Notes under the pieces: model-generated
Told to the model about the DNA's origin: nothing
The model's input: only the letters and a program-made list of their open reading frames with translations
Database searches by the model: none
Shown: positions 56,431 to 64,000 of the stretch, piece by piece
How positions within the stretch are numbered: position 1 is the stretch's first letter
Layout: every line of letters begins with the position of its first letter
Made by a program: the position numbers and the translations under genes
NCBI GenBank assembly: GCA_001664505.1
Contig: CP011806.1
Location: forward strand, 3,411,385 to 3,475,384
Reading direction: 5' to 3'
DNA length: 64,000 nt
Origin: Acidobacteria bacterium Mor1
Lineage (GTDB): Bacteria; Acidobacteriota; Polarisedimenticolia; Polarisedimenticolales; Polarisedimenticolaceae

Positions 56431-56898
56431 ATGGCCATGAATCGAAACCGGATCGGAGTCTTGCTGCTTTGCCTATTCGCCGCGTCGACGATGGCGCTCC
56501 ATGCCGCCGATCGGCCGCAGCTGTGTGAGCTACTGCCCGTCGCCGATGTCTCGGCGGTTACCGGCGGGACCTACAAGACCACCGAACAGCAGGCGGACTA
56601 CGCCAACATCGCCCATTGCGGCTACCTCGGCGCCGGCGGCCCGGACAGCGTGTCGATCACCTTCGCCAAGGGAGACACGGCGAGCCAGCGCTGGGAGCAG
56701 GGCAACATGTTCAACCCCAAGGCGATCGAGGGCTTCCTCGATCAGGCAGCCTGGGAGCCGATGCGCGGCACCCTGACCGCCCGCTCCGGCGACAAGTTCG
56801 CCGAGATCCGGATCAGCAAGTCCGACAACCACGGCGACGAGGCCACGCGGATCGCGAAGGCCAAGAAGTTGGTGGAGATGCTGTTCGAGAAGCTGTAG
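56431..56898 (+). CDS. Small exported protein of unknown function
   Basis: The 155-residue protein has a signal peptide (GVLLLCLFAASTMALHAA) and a compact domain starting RPQLCELLPVADVSAVTGG, with a second Cys in IAHCGYLG. That opening resembles DUF3558-like lipoproteins, but the match is weak. GGAGGG precedes ATG 56431 and TAGACT, about 35 bases upstream, may be the -10. The frame is open back through the hairpin array, which is an artefact of the 54-base period. The gene is flanked by copies of the hairpin unit on both sides. Confidence 0.75.
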   Translation: MAMNRNRIGVLLLCLFAASTMALHAADRPQLCELLPVADVSAVTGGTYKTTEQQADYANIAHCGYLGAGGPDSVSITFAKGDTASQRWEQGNMFNPKAIEGFLDQAAWEPMRGTLTARSGDKFAEIRISKSDNHGDEATRIAKAKKLVEMLFEKL

Positions 56899-56919
56899 GC
56901 AAATCATGCCTGTGCGCTG

Positions 56920-56956
56920 CCGGATTGGTTGCCGAGAGTCTGCTCTGCAAGACTCC
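56920..56956. repeat. Stray copy of the hairpin unit
   Basis: GGATTGG followed by GAGTCT (56936-56941) and AGACTC (50-55 of the same hundred) matches the array unit, including part of its linker. The loop side is degenerate. It lies 22 bases after the small exported gene. Confidence 0.7.
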
Positions 56957-56997
56957 ACGCCGTGCAGCGGGTCGACAAGCGTCGTCAACAGGAGCGT

Positions 56998-57057
56998 TCC
57001 CGCTTCGAGTGGGGACTGATCGCCGACATCCAGCCGCCGGATCTCGAGACCAAGGTC
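56998..57057 (+). pseudogene. Short dnaA-derived fragment
   Basis: The frame reads [18 protein letters not shown] followed by KV, which matches the AAA+ domain of bacterial DnaA around the stretch after the sensor 1 region (SRFEWGL...PPDLET). Flanking codons show only loose similarity, and the frame continues into unrelated sequence. It is too short to function. It lies about 45 bases after the stray hairpin unit and next to the LysE gene. Confidence 0.65.
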
Positions 57058-57104
57058 TCCTCATGCGTGGCGGCGCCGGCAGCCGCAGGCGAACTCCGCT
57101 GGGG

Positions 57105-57734
57105 CTACGGCCGGTCCGATAGCGCCGTCGTCACGCCCAGCCCGACGTAGACCGATCCGCCGGCAGCCCGCACCCAGCGACCTGGGCGATGTCGGCCGGC
57201 CAGCCAGTGCCCCAGGCGCCCGGCGAGCACCGCGTAGACCCCATCGGTCACCAGCGCCAGGGCGACGTAGATCCCGCCCAGCAGCAGGATCTGAACCGCG
57301 ACCGGCCCGCGGGCCGGCTGGACGAACTGCGGCAGGAAGGCGACGAAGAACATGGCGATCTTGGGATTCAACACGCTGACCACGACGCCGTCACCGAACA
57401 GGCGCCGATAGCTGCGAGGCTCGGGTAGACCGACGTCGATCTCCGAATCCCGTTCGAGCCAGGTGCGCACGCCGAGATAGATCAGGTAGCCGGCTCCCAG
57501 CCATTTCACCACGGTGAACGCCGGCGCCGACGCCAACAAGAGCGCGGACAACCCGACGGCCGCGGCGATGACATGCACCATCGCCCCTACCGAGAGACCC
57601 AGCACCGAAGCGAAACCCGCGCGCTGGCCCTGGCTTACGCTGCGGGCGATCACGTACAGCACACCCGGGCCGGGCAGGATCAGCACGACCAACGCCGCGG
57701 AGACGAACCCCAGAAGCAAGCTGAACTCAGGCAT
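57105..57734 (-). CDS. LysE/RhtB-family amino-acid exporter
   Basis: The 209-residue protein has about six helices and the family motif [23 protein letters not shown] near the N terminus, with [13 protein letters not shown] further on. Known members export lysine, homoserine, threonine or other small molecules. The ATG overlaps the end of the Nei gene by eight bases, so it is the third gene of the lhr-nei operon. Confidence 0.87.
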   Translation of the reverse strand: MPEFSLLLGFVSAALVVLILPGPGVLYVIARSVSQGQRAGFASVLGLSVGAMVHVIAAAVGLSALLLASAPAFTVVKWLGAGYLIYLGVRTWLERDSEIDVGLPEPRSYRRLFGDGVVVSVLNPKIAMFFVAFLPQFVQPARGPVAVQILLLGGIYVALALVTDGVYAVLAGRLGHWLAGRHRPGRWVRAAGGSVYVGLGVTTALSDRP

Positions 57735-58530
57735 GGCGCCTCCCCTGCTGCGAACCCTGACAGCGCGGACAGAAATACGTCACCCGCAGATGCTTGCCCA
57801 TCCGTTCCATGCGGATCGGACCGCCGCACCCGGCGCAGGGCTTGCCCTTGCGGCCGTAGACCCATTTGTTGGCGGCGCCGTCGTCGCGGGTCACCCGGGG
57901 CCCGCCGCCGAGATTGCGGCGCAGCAAGCGATTCGATTCCTCGAACAACTCGCCCAGGAGCGCGTCGCTCATCGACTCCAGCATCGTCGCCGGATGAACC
58001 CGGTGAATGAACAACACCTCGGACTTGTAGACGTTGCCGATCCCCGCGGCGACCCGCTGATCCAGCAAGACGTCGACCGCCGGCGCATCCCCGGGCAGCA
58101 GCCCCCGGACCCGTTTCAACACCCTGTCGATCGGCGGCGCCTCGACGACCACGTCAGGGCCGAGGAAGGCCAGCAGATCCCGATGACGGAAACTCCCCTG
58201 CCGCAGCCACTCGACCTCCTTGGCGTTGAAGCAGACGAACTCCCAGGGGTCGGTGTGGAGCTCGATGGCCGCGAGGCGTCGCGGTTTGCGCCAGGCGGCA
58301 CCGGGTGGATAGCGGTGCCAACTCCCGTGCATGCCCAGATGACTGCGGAGCGCACGGCCGTCGTCGAAGTTGACGAACAGATGTTTGCCGTGGGCATCGA
58401 CGCCGTCGACGGTGAGGTTCGCGTCGGTACGGGGTGCCCGGCCGCGGACGATGCAGTGTTTGACGGTCTCGCCGGCGAGGGTCTCGTTCATCACCGCCGC
58501 GACCTTGTGGATGGTATCCCCTTCAGGCAC
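57727..58530 (-). CDS. nei: Endonuclease VIII-like DNA glycosylase (Fpg/Nei family)
   Basis: The 267-residue protein has the catalytic start (M)PEGDTIHK. GTG 58530 is chosen because it places Pro at position 2 as the chemistry requires; GAGGA lies eight bases upstream. The beta-sandwich lysine is in HGKHLFVNF, the H2TH region is AAGIGNVYKSEVLF and the zinc finger is CAGC with CPRC at the C terminus. It removes oxidised bases and nicks DNA. It starts 11 bases after the Lhr stop, an arrangement also seen in other bacteria. Confidence 0.92.
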   Translation of the reverse strand: MPEGDTIHKVAAVMNETLAGETVKHCIVRGRAPRTDANLTVDGVDAHGKHLFVNFDDGRALRSHLGMHGSWHRYPPGAAWRKPRRLAAIELHTDPWEFVCFNAKEVEWLRQGSFRHRDLLAFLGPDVVVEAPPIDRVLKRVRGLLPGDAPAVDVLLDQRVAAGIGNVYKSEVLFIHRVHPATMLESMSDALLGELFEESNRLLRRNLGGGPRVTRDDGAANKWVYGRKGKPCAGCGGPIRMERMGKHLRVTYFCPRCQGSQQGRRHA

Positions 58531-58541
58531 GGCAACCGTCC

Positions 58542-61500
58542 TCAACCATGACGACCGGAACCATCGTTCCGTGGACCGCGGCGGCCGTCACTCCCACGCC
58601 CATCGCTGCCTCGTGAACCCGCACGGCCACCCGTAAGCTCCGGGTGCGCCGAAACCATCAGTCCGCGGTAGTCCCGCTCGAAGCCGCACTCCAACATCGT
58701 GGCGTAGTGCTTCGATTCCTTCGCCGGGAGTCCGTCGATCTGTTCGATGCGCGGCAGCCGGCCTTGCCGGCGCCCATGGTCAGCGAAGGTGAGGAAGGCC
58801 GCTTCAAAGGCTCCCTCGGCGCGGACGTTCTTGAAGGTCAGCATCTTGCGCGCCCGCGGCGCCAGATAGATCACCGGCTCACCGTCGACGGTGACCAACG
58901 ATGCGCCTGCGACCCGACGCGGCCGTTGTGTCTCCCCCCCGGAGGTCTCCGGCCAGGGAATCAACGCGCCATAAGGGTTGGCCGGATCGACGGCGGCGAG
59001 CCATTGGACCTGGGGTTCTTCGTCGACCGGACGATCTTCCAGCTTGGATCCCCGCAAGCGGTCGACCGCCCCGGGGAGCGCGAACTGAGCGCCGGAGAGG
59101 CCCTCGGCGAAGTAGCCACGGCGAATGCGCCCGGCATCTTCCATCGCACGCAGCACCCGGTAGAGCGGACCGAAGCGGCCGACCCAGCTCTCGGCCAGCG
59201 CCGCCTCGCGGCTGATCAGTCCGTAGCGCTCCATCAGACACAGCGCACGCGCGTGGAGTCTTTCGGTCACCGCGGGTGCCGCGCCCAGCAGCTCGCTTAC
59301 CGGCGACCAGCGTCCGCCGGCCATGCCCCCTGCCGACGCACTGAAACGACCGGCGCGCATCGGACGCATCCCGCGTCCCCCGCCCATGCCGCCCCGCCTT
59401 CGATTCGGGCTGGCGCCACTTGCCGCGCCGCCGCGGGAGCCCCCGCGGCCACTCCGCGAACTGCGCCGCCCCAGACTGAGAAACGGCTGGAAGGTGTCGT
59501 TGGTGATGTAGCCGGCCCAGACCAGATCCCACAGCACATCGTCCAGCTCCCGGGGCCCGATCTGCGGATCCACCGCCTGCGCCGCCTGCAACAGCGCCAC
59601 CGTGAACGAAGCACCGCGCTGTTCCAGCTGCTCCAGCACCGCCCGGTGCACTTCCCCTTCGGGAGGCTCCTCGGGGGCATCGATCAGCAGCGGCGCCTGC
59701 TCCCGGCGCACCAGCGCCACACGGCCGTCGGTCGCGCCCAGTGCACCGGCACCGACCCAGCAGAGCCAACCGCCGGCACTCAGCGTATCGAGCATCTCCA
59801 GACGGAAGTCCCGCACACGAGCGGGCAACAACCGCGCGCTCAATTCGCTCCAGGGCAGCGGCAACCCTTCGAGCTGCACAATCGCCTCTTCCAGTTTCTC
59901 GATGCCCGCCACGAGCCCGCGGGCATTCTCGTCGAGGCCGTGCCAGCGCGGCAGGAAGAGCGCCAGGGTCGAGGCCTCGACCGGCGCCACCTGGTCCCGC
60001 AGCTTGGCCAGATTCATGCGCTTGAGCCGGCGCAACACCTCGGCATCGCACCACTCGACCCGGGTGCCGCCCGGGCGCAGTTCCCCCTCGATCAACACCC
60101 CGTCCCGCTCCAGCCCGCGCAGCACATCCCGCACCGGAGCCTCGCGCACGCCGAAACGTTCCGCGGCGTCGCGCGTGAGGAACGGCCCGCGGCCGCGAGC
60201 GAAGCGGCGCAACAGCGTCGCCAGCGCATCCTCCACCGGCTCGAGGAACGCATCGGGCAAGCCGTTGGGCGGCACTGCCCCGAGGGCATCCCGGTAGAGC
60301 CCGGCATCTTCGGCAGCGATCCAGCGCTCGTCGCCGCCGATGCGAATCTTCGTCACCCGGCGTTGATCTTCGAGTCCGGGCAACAATCCCGCCGGGTCGA
60401 CGCTGCAGCGATCGGCAAGCTCCGCCGCCGTCAGGTCGCCGAGGCGACGCAGCAGATCGTGTAGCCCGTCGGCATCCCGTGCCTGACGATCCTCGGGCAG
60501 ACACTGAAGGGTCTCTTCCAGGGCCTCGAGTACCTCGGCATCGATCAGTTCCCGCAGTTCGGCGTGGCCCAGAAGCTCCCGCAACAGGCCGCGGTCGAGG
60601 GTCAACGCCTGAGCGCGCCGTTCGGCGATCGGCGTGTCGGTCTCGTACATCGCCGTCCCGACCCAGGCGTAGACCAACCCCCGGGCAAACGGCGACGCGC
60701 TGCGGGTCTCGACCTCTTCGACCCTTACCTCCCGAGCGCGGATCTTGCGCAACAGATCGGTCAGTCCCGGCAGGTCGAACACATCGGCCATGCACTGGCG
60801 ATAGGTCTCGAGCACGATCGGGAACCCGGGGAACTTCTTGACCGTCCCGAGCAGGTTGCGCGCCTTGATCCGCTGGGCCCAGAGCGGGTTGCGTTTGTCC
60901 GGCCGGCGCCGCGGCATCAACAGCGACCGCGCCGCGTTCTCCCGGAACAGTCCGCTGAAGAGCGGCGACTCGGCCAGCTCCTCGGTCAGCAGCTCTTCCA
61001 GCTCGTCGGGATCGGGCAGCAACAGATCCAGCTCCGGCGGTTCGTCGGAATCCGCCATGCGCACGACGAAGCCGTCGTCGGTATGCATCACCTGGATCTC
61101 GAACCCGCTGCGGGCCACCAGGGTGCTCTGCACCGCAAGCGCCCAGGGCGCGTGGATCCGCGAACCGAAGGGGGTCAGCACGCAGATGCGCCAGTCGCCC
61201 AGCTCGTCGCGGAAGCGCTCGATCACGATGCGCTTGTCGGTGGGCAGGGTGCCGGTGTGTTCCTTCTGTTCGTCGAGATAGTTCAGCAGGTTGCCGGCGG
61301 CGAAGCCGTCGAGGCCGGATTCGGCCTCGAGCCAGGTCTCCGCCTTGTCCCGCGGCATCGACTCCAGTTTGCCGATGAACGCACCCAGGGCACGCCCCAG
61401 CTCGATCGGCCGGCCGGGACCGTCGCCGCGCCAGAAGGGCAACCGCCCGGCTTCACCCGGCGCCGGAGAAACGATCACCCGATCCCGGGTGATCTCCTCG

Positions 61501-63323
61501 ACTCGCCAGGTGGTCGCGCCCAGGGTGAAGGTATCCCCCCCCTTGGACTCGAAGACCATCTCCTCGTCGAGTTCACCGACCCGGGGACCGTCGCTGCCGA
61601 CGTAGACCCCGTAGAGACCGCGGTCGGGGATCGTGCCGGCATTGAGCCGCACCAGCATCGGACTGCCCTTGCGCGGCGTCAGCGTATCGGTGGTGCGATC
61701 CCAGTTGATGCGCGGCCGGAGGTCGGCGAAATCCGCCGAGGGGTACTTGCCCGAGAGCATGTCCAGGGTGGCGTGAAGCGCACCGGTGGTGAGCTCACGG
61801 TAGGGATCGCTACGCCGGATCAACGCCTCGATCTCATCGACCTGCCTCGGCGTATCGCAAACCATCGCCACGATCTGCTGGGCCAACACGTCGAGCACGT
61901 TCTTCGGCGCGGCGATCGATTCGATCTCTCCCCGGCGCATGCGGCCGGTGATCACCGCGGTCTCCAGCAGGTCCCCCCGGTACTTGGGGTAGAAGCGTCC
62001 CGCCGAGGTCTCTCCGACCTGGTGCCCGGCGCGGCCGACCCGCTGCAGGCCCCGGGCAACCGAACCCGGCGACTCCACCAGGATCACCCGGTCGACGGCG
62101 CCCATGTCGATCCCCAGCTCCAACGAACTGGTGGCGACGATACCCTTGAGCCGTCCCGCCTTGAGCGCCTCCTCGATCTCCCGGCGCTCTTCGTGGGAGA
62201 TGCTGCCGTGATGCGAGCGCACCAGGTTCTCTTCGGCCAGGTCGTTGAGCCTTTGGGCCAGCCGCTCACAGAGGCCGCGGCTGTTGACGAAGATGATCGT
62301 CGACCGATTGGCGCGGATCTCGTCGACCAGTTCCGGGTAGATCGCCGACCACAATCCACGTTCGGCGTCGTTGCCGCCGGCGTGGGGGCCGAGACTCATC
62401 CCGGTACGGCCGGCGGGATCCAGCTTCTGAACCTTGCCGCGCGAAGCCGGCTCTCCGTCGATGTCACCGTGACCGGCACCCGATTCGTTGTCGTCATCCT
62501 CGGCGCGATCCAGCTCCGCCGCATCGGTCAGCCCTTGCGACCGATACAACTCCGCGAGGATCGATCCACCCTGAGGTTCGTCCGGTTGAGGCGGCGCCGG
62601 CACGTTCTCCATGTCCGGCACCGGCACGATCACCCGCAGGTCGACCTTCGGCGCCGTCGACGTGTCGACGATCTTGACCGGACGGTCTCCGCCGAGGAAC
62701 CGCGCCACATCTTCCGGCGGTCGCACCGTGGCCGACAGGCCAACCCGCTGGGGATCCTTCTCCGCCGCCTCGCTCAACCGCTCCAACGACAGCGCCAGAT
62801 GCACCCCCCGCTTGGTCGGCGCCAGGGCGTGGACCTCGTCGACGATCACCGTGTGCACCGTGCGGAAGTTCTCCCGGGTGCGGCTGCTCAACATCAGGTA
62901 GAGCGACTCCGGTGTCGTCACCAGGATGTCGGCGGGATGCTTCAGTTGTCGCTGGCGATCCTTCTGGGGCGTATCCCCGGTGCGCACGTCGACCTCGACG
63001 TTGCGCACCGCAGCGCCGGCCAGTTCCGCCGTGCGGCGCACCCCGACCAGCGGCGAGCGGAGGTTGCGGTCGACGTCGTAGACAAGCGCCTTGAGCGGCG
63101 AGACGTAGACCACCCGCACACCCTTGGGTTCATCGACCGGAGTGCGGATCAGCTGATCGATGCTGTAGAGAAAGGCGGCGAGGGTCTTGCCGCTCCCGGT
63201 GGGGGCGAGCAACAGGGCGTGCTCACCGGCCGCGATCCGCGGCCAGCCCTGTTCCTGCACCGGCGTGGGCCCGCCGAAGCTGGCCTCGAACCACCGCCGG
63301 GTGATCTCGCTCAGATAGTCCAT
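58542..63323 (-). CDS. lhr: Lhr-family ATP-dependent helicase, long form
   Basis: The 1593-residue protein has a complete superfamily 2 core: Walker A APTGSGKT (about 40-47), the DEVH box (about 160), SATVRPPE and motif VI QRVGRAGH (about 430). It is followed by the Lhr winged-helix/beta-barrel region and the long C-terminal Lhr-extension. Acidic residues (about 270-320) form an insert inside the core. A Gly/Arg-rich segment (about 1285-1335, with repeated RGG and GGG) lies in the C-terminal half. Lhr proteins unwind RNA:DNA hybrids during DNA repair. The neighbouring nei gene supports a repair role. No Shine-Dalgarno is seen before ATG 63323, and TATCAT lies 12 bases upstream. Confidence 0.94.
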   Translation of the reverse strand: MDYLSEITRRWFEASFGGPTPVQEQGWPRIAAGEHALLLAPTGSGKTLAAFLYSIDQLIRTPVDEPKGVRVVYVSPLKALVYDVDRNLRSPLVGVRRTAELAGAAVRNVEVDVRTGDTPQKDRQRQLKHPADILVTTPESLYLMLSSRTRENFRTVHTVIVDEVHALAPTKRGVHLALSLERLSEAAEKDPQRVGLSATVRPPEDVARFLGGDRPVKIVDTSTAPKVDLRVIVPVPDMENVPAPPQPDEPQGGSILAELYRSQGLTDAAELDRAEDDDNESGAGHGDIDGEPASRGKVQKLDPAGRTGMSLGPHAGGNDAERGLWSAIYPELVDEIRANRSTIIFVNSRGLCERLAQRLNDLAEENLVRSHHGSISHEERREIEEALKAGRLKGIVATSSLELGIDMGAVDRVILVESPGSVARGLQRVGRAGHQVGETSAGRFYPKYRGDLLETAVITGRMRRGEIESIAAPKNVLDVLAQQIVAMVCDTPRQVDEIEALIRRSDPYRELTTGALHATLDMLSGKYPSADFADLRPRINWDRTTDTLTPRKGSPMLVRLNAGTIPDRGLYGVYVGSDGPRVGELDEEMVFESKGGDTFTLGATTWRVEEITRDRVIVSPAPGEAGRLPFWRGDGPGRPIELGRALGAFIGKLESMPRDKAETWLEAESGLDGFAAGNLLNYLDEQKEHTGTLPTDKRIVIERFRDELGDWRICVLTPFGSRIHAPWALAVQSTLVARSGFEIQVMHTDDGFVVRMADSDEPPELDLLLPDPDELEELLTEELAESPLFSGLFRENAARSLLMPRRRPDKRNPLWAQRIKARNLLGTVKKFPGFPIVLETYRQCMADVFDLPGLTDLLRKIRAREVRVEEVETRSASPFARGLVYAWVGTAMYETDTPIAERRAQALTLDRGLLRELLGHAELRELIDAEVLEALEETLQCLPEDRQARDADGLHDLLRRLGDLTAAELADRCSVDPAGLLPGLEDQRRVTKIRIGGDERWIAAEDAGLYRDALGAVPPNGLPDAFLEPVEDALATLLRRFARGRGPFLTRDAAERFGVREAPVRDVLRGLERDGVLIEGELRPGGTRVEWCDAEVLRRLKRMNLAKLRDQVAPVEASTLALFLPRWHGLDENARGLVAGIEKLEEAIVQLEGLPLPWSELSARLLPARVRDFRLEMLDTLSAGGWLCWVGAGALGATDGRVALVRREQAPLLIDAPEEPPEGEVHRAVLEQLEQRGASFTVALLQAAQAVDPQIGPRELDDVLWDLVWAGYITNDTFQPFLSLGRRSSRSGRGGSRGGAASGASPNRRRGGMGGGRGMRPMRAGRFSASAGGMAGGRWSPVSELLGAAPAVTERLHARALCLMERYGLISREAALAESWVGRFGPLYRVLRAMEDAGRIRRGYFAEGLSGAQFALPGAVDRLRGSKLEDRPVDEEPQVQWLAAVDPANPYGALIPWPETSGGETQRPRRVAGASLVTVDGEPVIYLAPRARKMLTFKNVRAEGAFEAAFLTFADHGRRQGRLPRIEQIDGLPAKESKHYATMLECGFERDYRGLMVSAHPELTGGRAGSRGSDGRGSDGRRGPRNDGSGRHG

Positions 63324-63429
63324 GCCCGTGGATAGATGATACCCGCGGGCGCCGGAATCCGGCGAAGCCCGAGCCTCAGTAGGCGGGCTTGTTGTCAGGA
63401 TATGTCAGCAGCCGGCGAACTCACGCGAT

Positions 63430-64000
63430 TCAGAGCTGCGGACCCAACGGCCAGGGCCACCAGATGCGCCCGCAGCCGTCGATGCCGTAGCTCACCGAGT
63501 CGCCCAGTCCGATCCAGGGAAACTCGTCATCGTCGACCGCGATCAACACGTCCCCCAACCGCACCCTGGGGTAGGCGCGCGGCCCCCGGAAGAATCTGCG
63601 CTCCGCGGCGTCGAGATCTGCTTCGTCACCGGCGCTCTCGGAATGGTCCTCCTGGAGCGGCTCGATTCTCTCCTCGACGACCCCATCCCGAGGCTCGACA
63701 AGCGTGACGGTGTATCGGCGATAGAGCGGAGCGGAGCATCCATCGCGCCCCTGGGTAAACTCGACGTTGTTCTCGCTGACGCTGGCGATGCCTCGTTCGA
63801 ACACGAGGGTTCGGTGAACCCGCCCTCCCATCACCTTTCCGGAATCGCAGTCGGCCAGCGGCCCGAGGCGCTCGGTCCAGCCGATCCGGTCGATCGTTTC
63901 CAGGATCACGTCCTCCGACCAACCCGGCGTGGACGATCCGTAGAACCGCATGTCGTCGTCGCTGTAGCCGTGTTTGAGGACGGAGCCGTCGATCCAGAAG
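63430..64000 (-). CDS. Unknown protein, C-terminal part (cut by window edge)
   Basis: The frame is open from the window edge (FWIDGSVLKHGYSDDDMRFYG) to a stop at 63430, giving at least 190 residues. Trp/Gly/Asp-rich strands such as FPWIGLGDSVSYGIDGC and WWPWPLGPQL end the protein. The codon use looks coding. No family is recognised, and the true start lies beyond the window. Confidence 0.6.
   Translation of the reverse strand, partial: FWIDGSVLKHGYSDDDMRFYGSSTPGWSEDVILETIDRIGWTERLGPLADCDSGKVMGGRVHRTLVFERGIASVSENNVEFTQGRDGCSAPLYRRYTVTLVEPRDGVVEERIEPLQEDHSESAGDEADLDAAERRFFRGPRAYPRVRLGDVLIAVDDDEFPWIGLGDSVSYGIDGCGRIWWPWPLGPQL

Noticed and set aside
60564-63335. A 923-residue forward frame opposite Lhr
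   Set aside because: It is an antisense shadow. Helicase motifs on the reverse strand are complete.

Overview
The window is about 64 kb of GC-rich bacterial chromosome, roughly two thirds G+C by eye. Genes are tightly packed and run on both strands. Lipoproteins, signal peptides, an OmpA-type protein and an RND pump point to a cell with an outer membrane. The many secreted multi-domain proteases, the DUF5117-type metalloprotease, the long Lhr helicase and an elongation factor G of the mitochondrial/spirochaete type suggest a non-model lineage such as Acidobacteriota (Thermoanaerobaculia-like). A myxobacterial or planctomycetal relative is not excluded. This placement is inference: there is no rRNA, tRNA, CRISPR array, integrase or transposase in the window. 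It reads as ordinary chromosome rather than a mobile island.

Layout. 1-4.9 kb: start of an RND pump (cut by the window edge), then fusA and a RecA-fold ATPase, closed by a clear terminator. 4.9-13.6 kb: metabolism, with a Sad-type aldehyde dehydrogenase facing a three-subunit flavin/iron-sulfur amino-acid oxidase operon (HcnABC-like), a nitronate-monooxygenase/hotdog pair, an exported methyltransferase, a membrane protein and an SDR reductase. 13.6-25.3 kb: an extracellular-protein block with two tandem paralogous trypsin-like proteases, a TPR protein and a 1519-residue thrombospondin-type-3 protein. 25.4-31.6 kb: a PLP decarboxylase, a MarR/DoxX/VOC stress operon with two matching operators, a DUF547/radical-SAM pair and a YoaK-type membrane protein. 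31.7-38.7 kb: a large subtilase, a zinc-ribbon protein, a lipoprotein hydrolase and a second exported methyltransferase.

38.8-49.3 kb: a beta-propeller/pseudo-esterase fusion, an envelope operon (OmpA, coiled coil plus HhH, cardiolipin synthase), a zinc metalloprotease and a cation/proton antiporter. 49.4-57.1 kb: an ArsR/SRPBCC pair, a BsuPI-domain lipoprotein, two beta-lactamase-fold serine hydrolases, a DUF6624 protein and a striking array of hairpins. 57.1-64 kb: a LysE exporter, a Nei-type glycosylase, the Lhr helicase and a truncated unknown gene.

The recurring theme is extracellular protein handling. There are four secreted proteases of three families, a putative protease-inhibitor lipoprotein, two serine hydrolases, and an accessory module shared by the trypsin-like proteins and the subtilase. 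The most unusual item is a tandem array of seven ~54-bp units at 56,041-56,382. Each unit carries a near-perfect hairpin, and the arms differ between units by paired, compensating changes. An eighth, stray copy lies beyond the next gene and is followed within about 45 bp by a short fragment that reads as DnaA.

Several genes appear to have a -10-like box only 6-8 bases before the start codon, suggesting leaderless mRNAs. Many neighbouring genes overlap by exactly four bases (ATGA, GTGA or TTGA).
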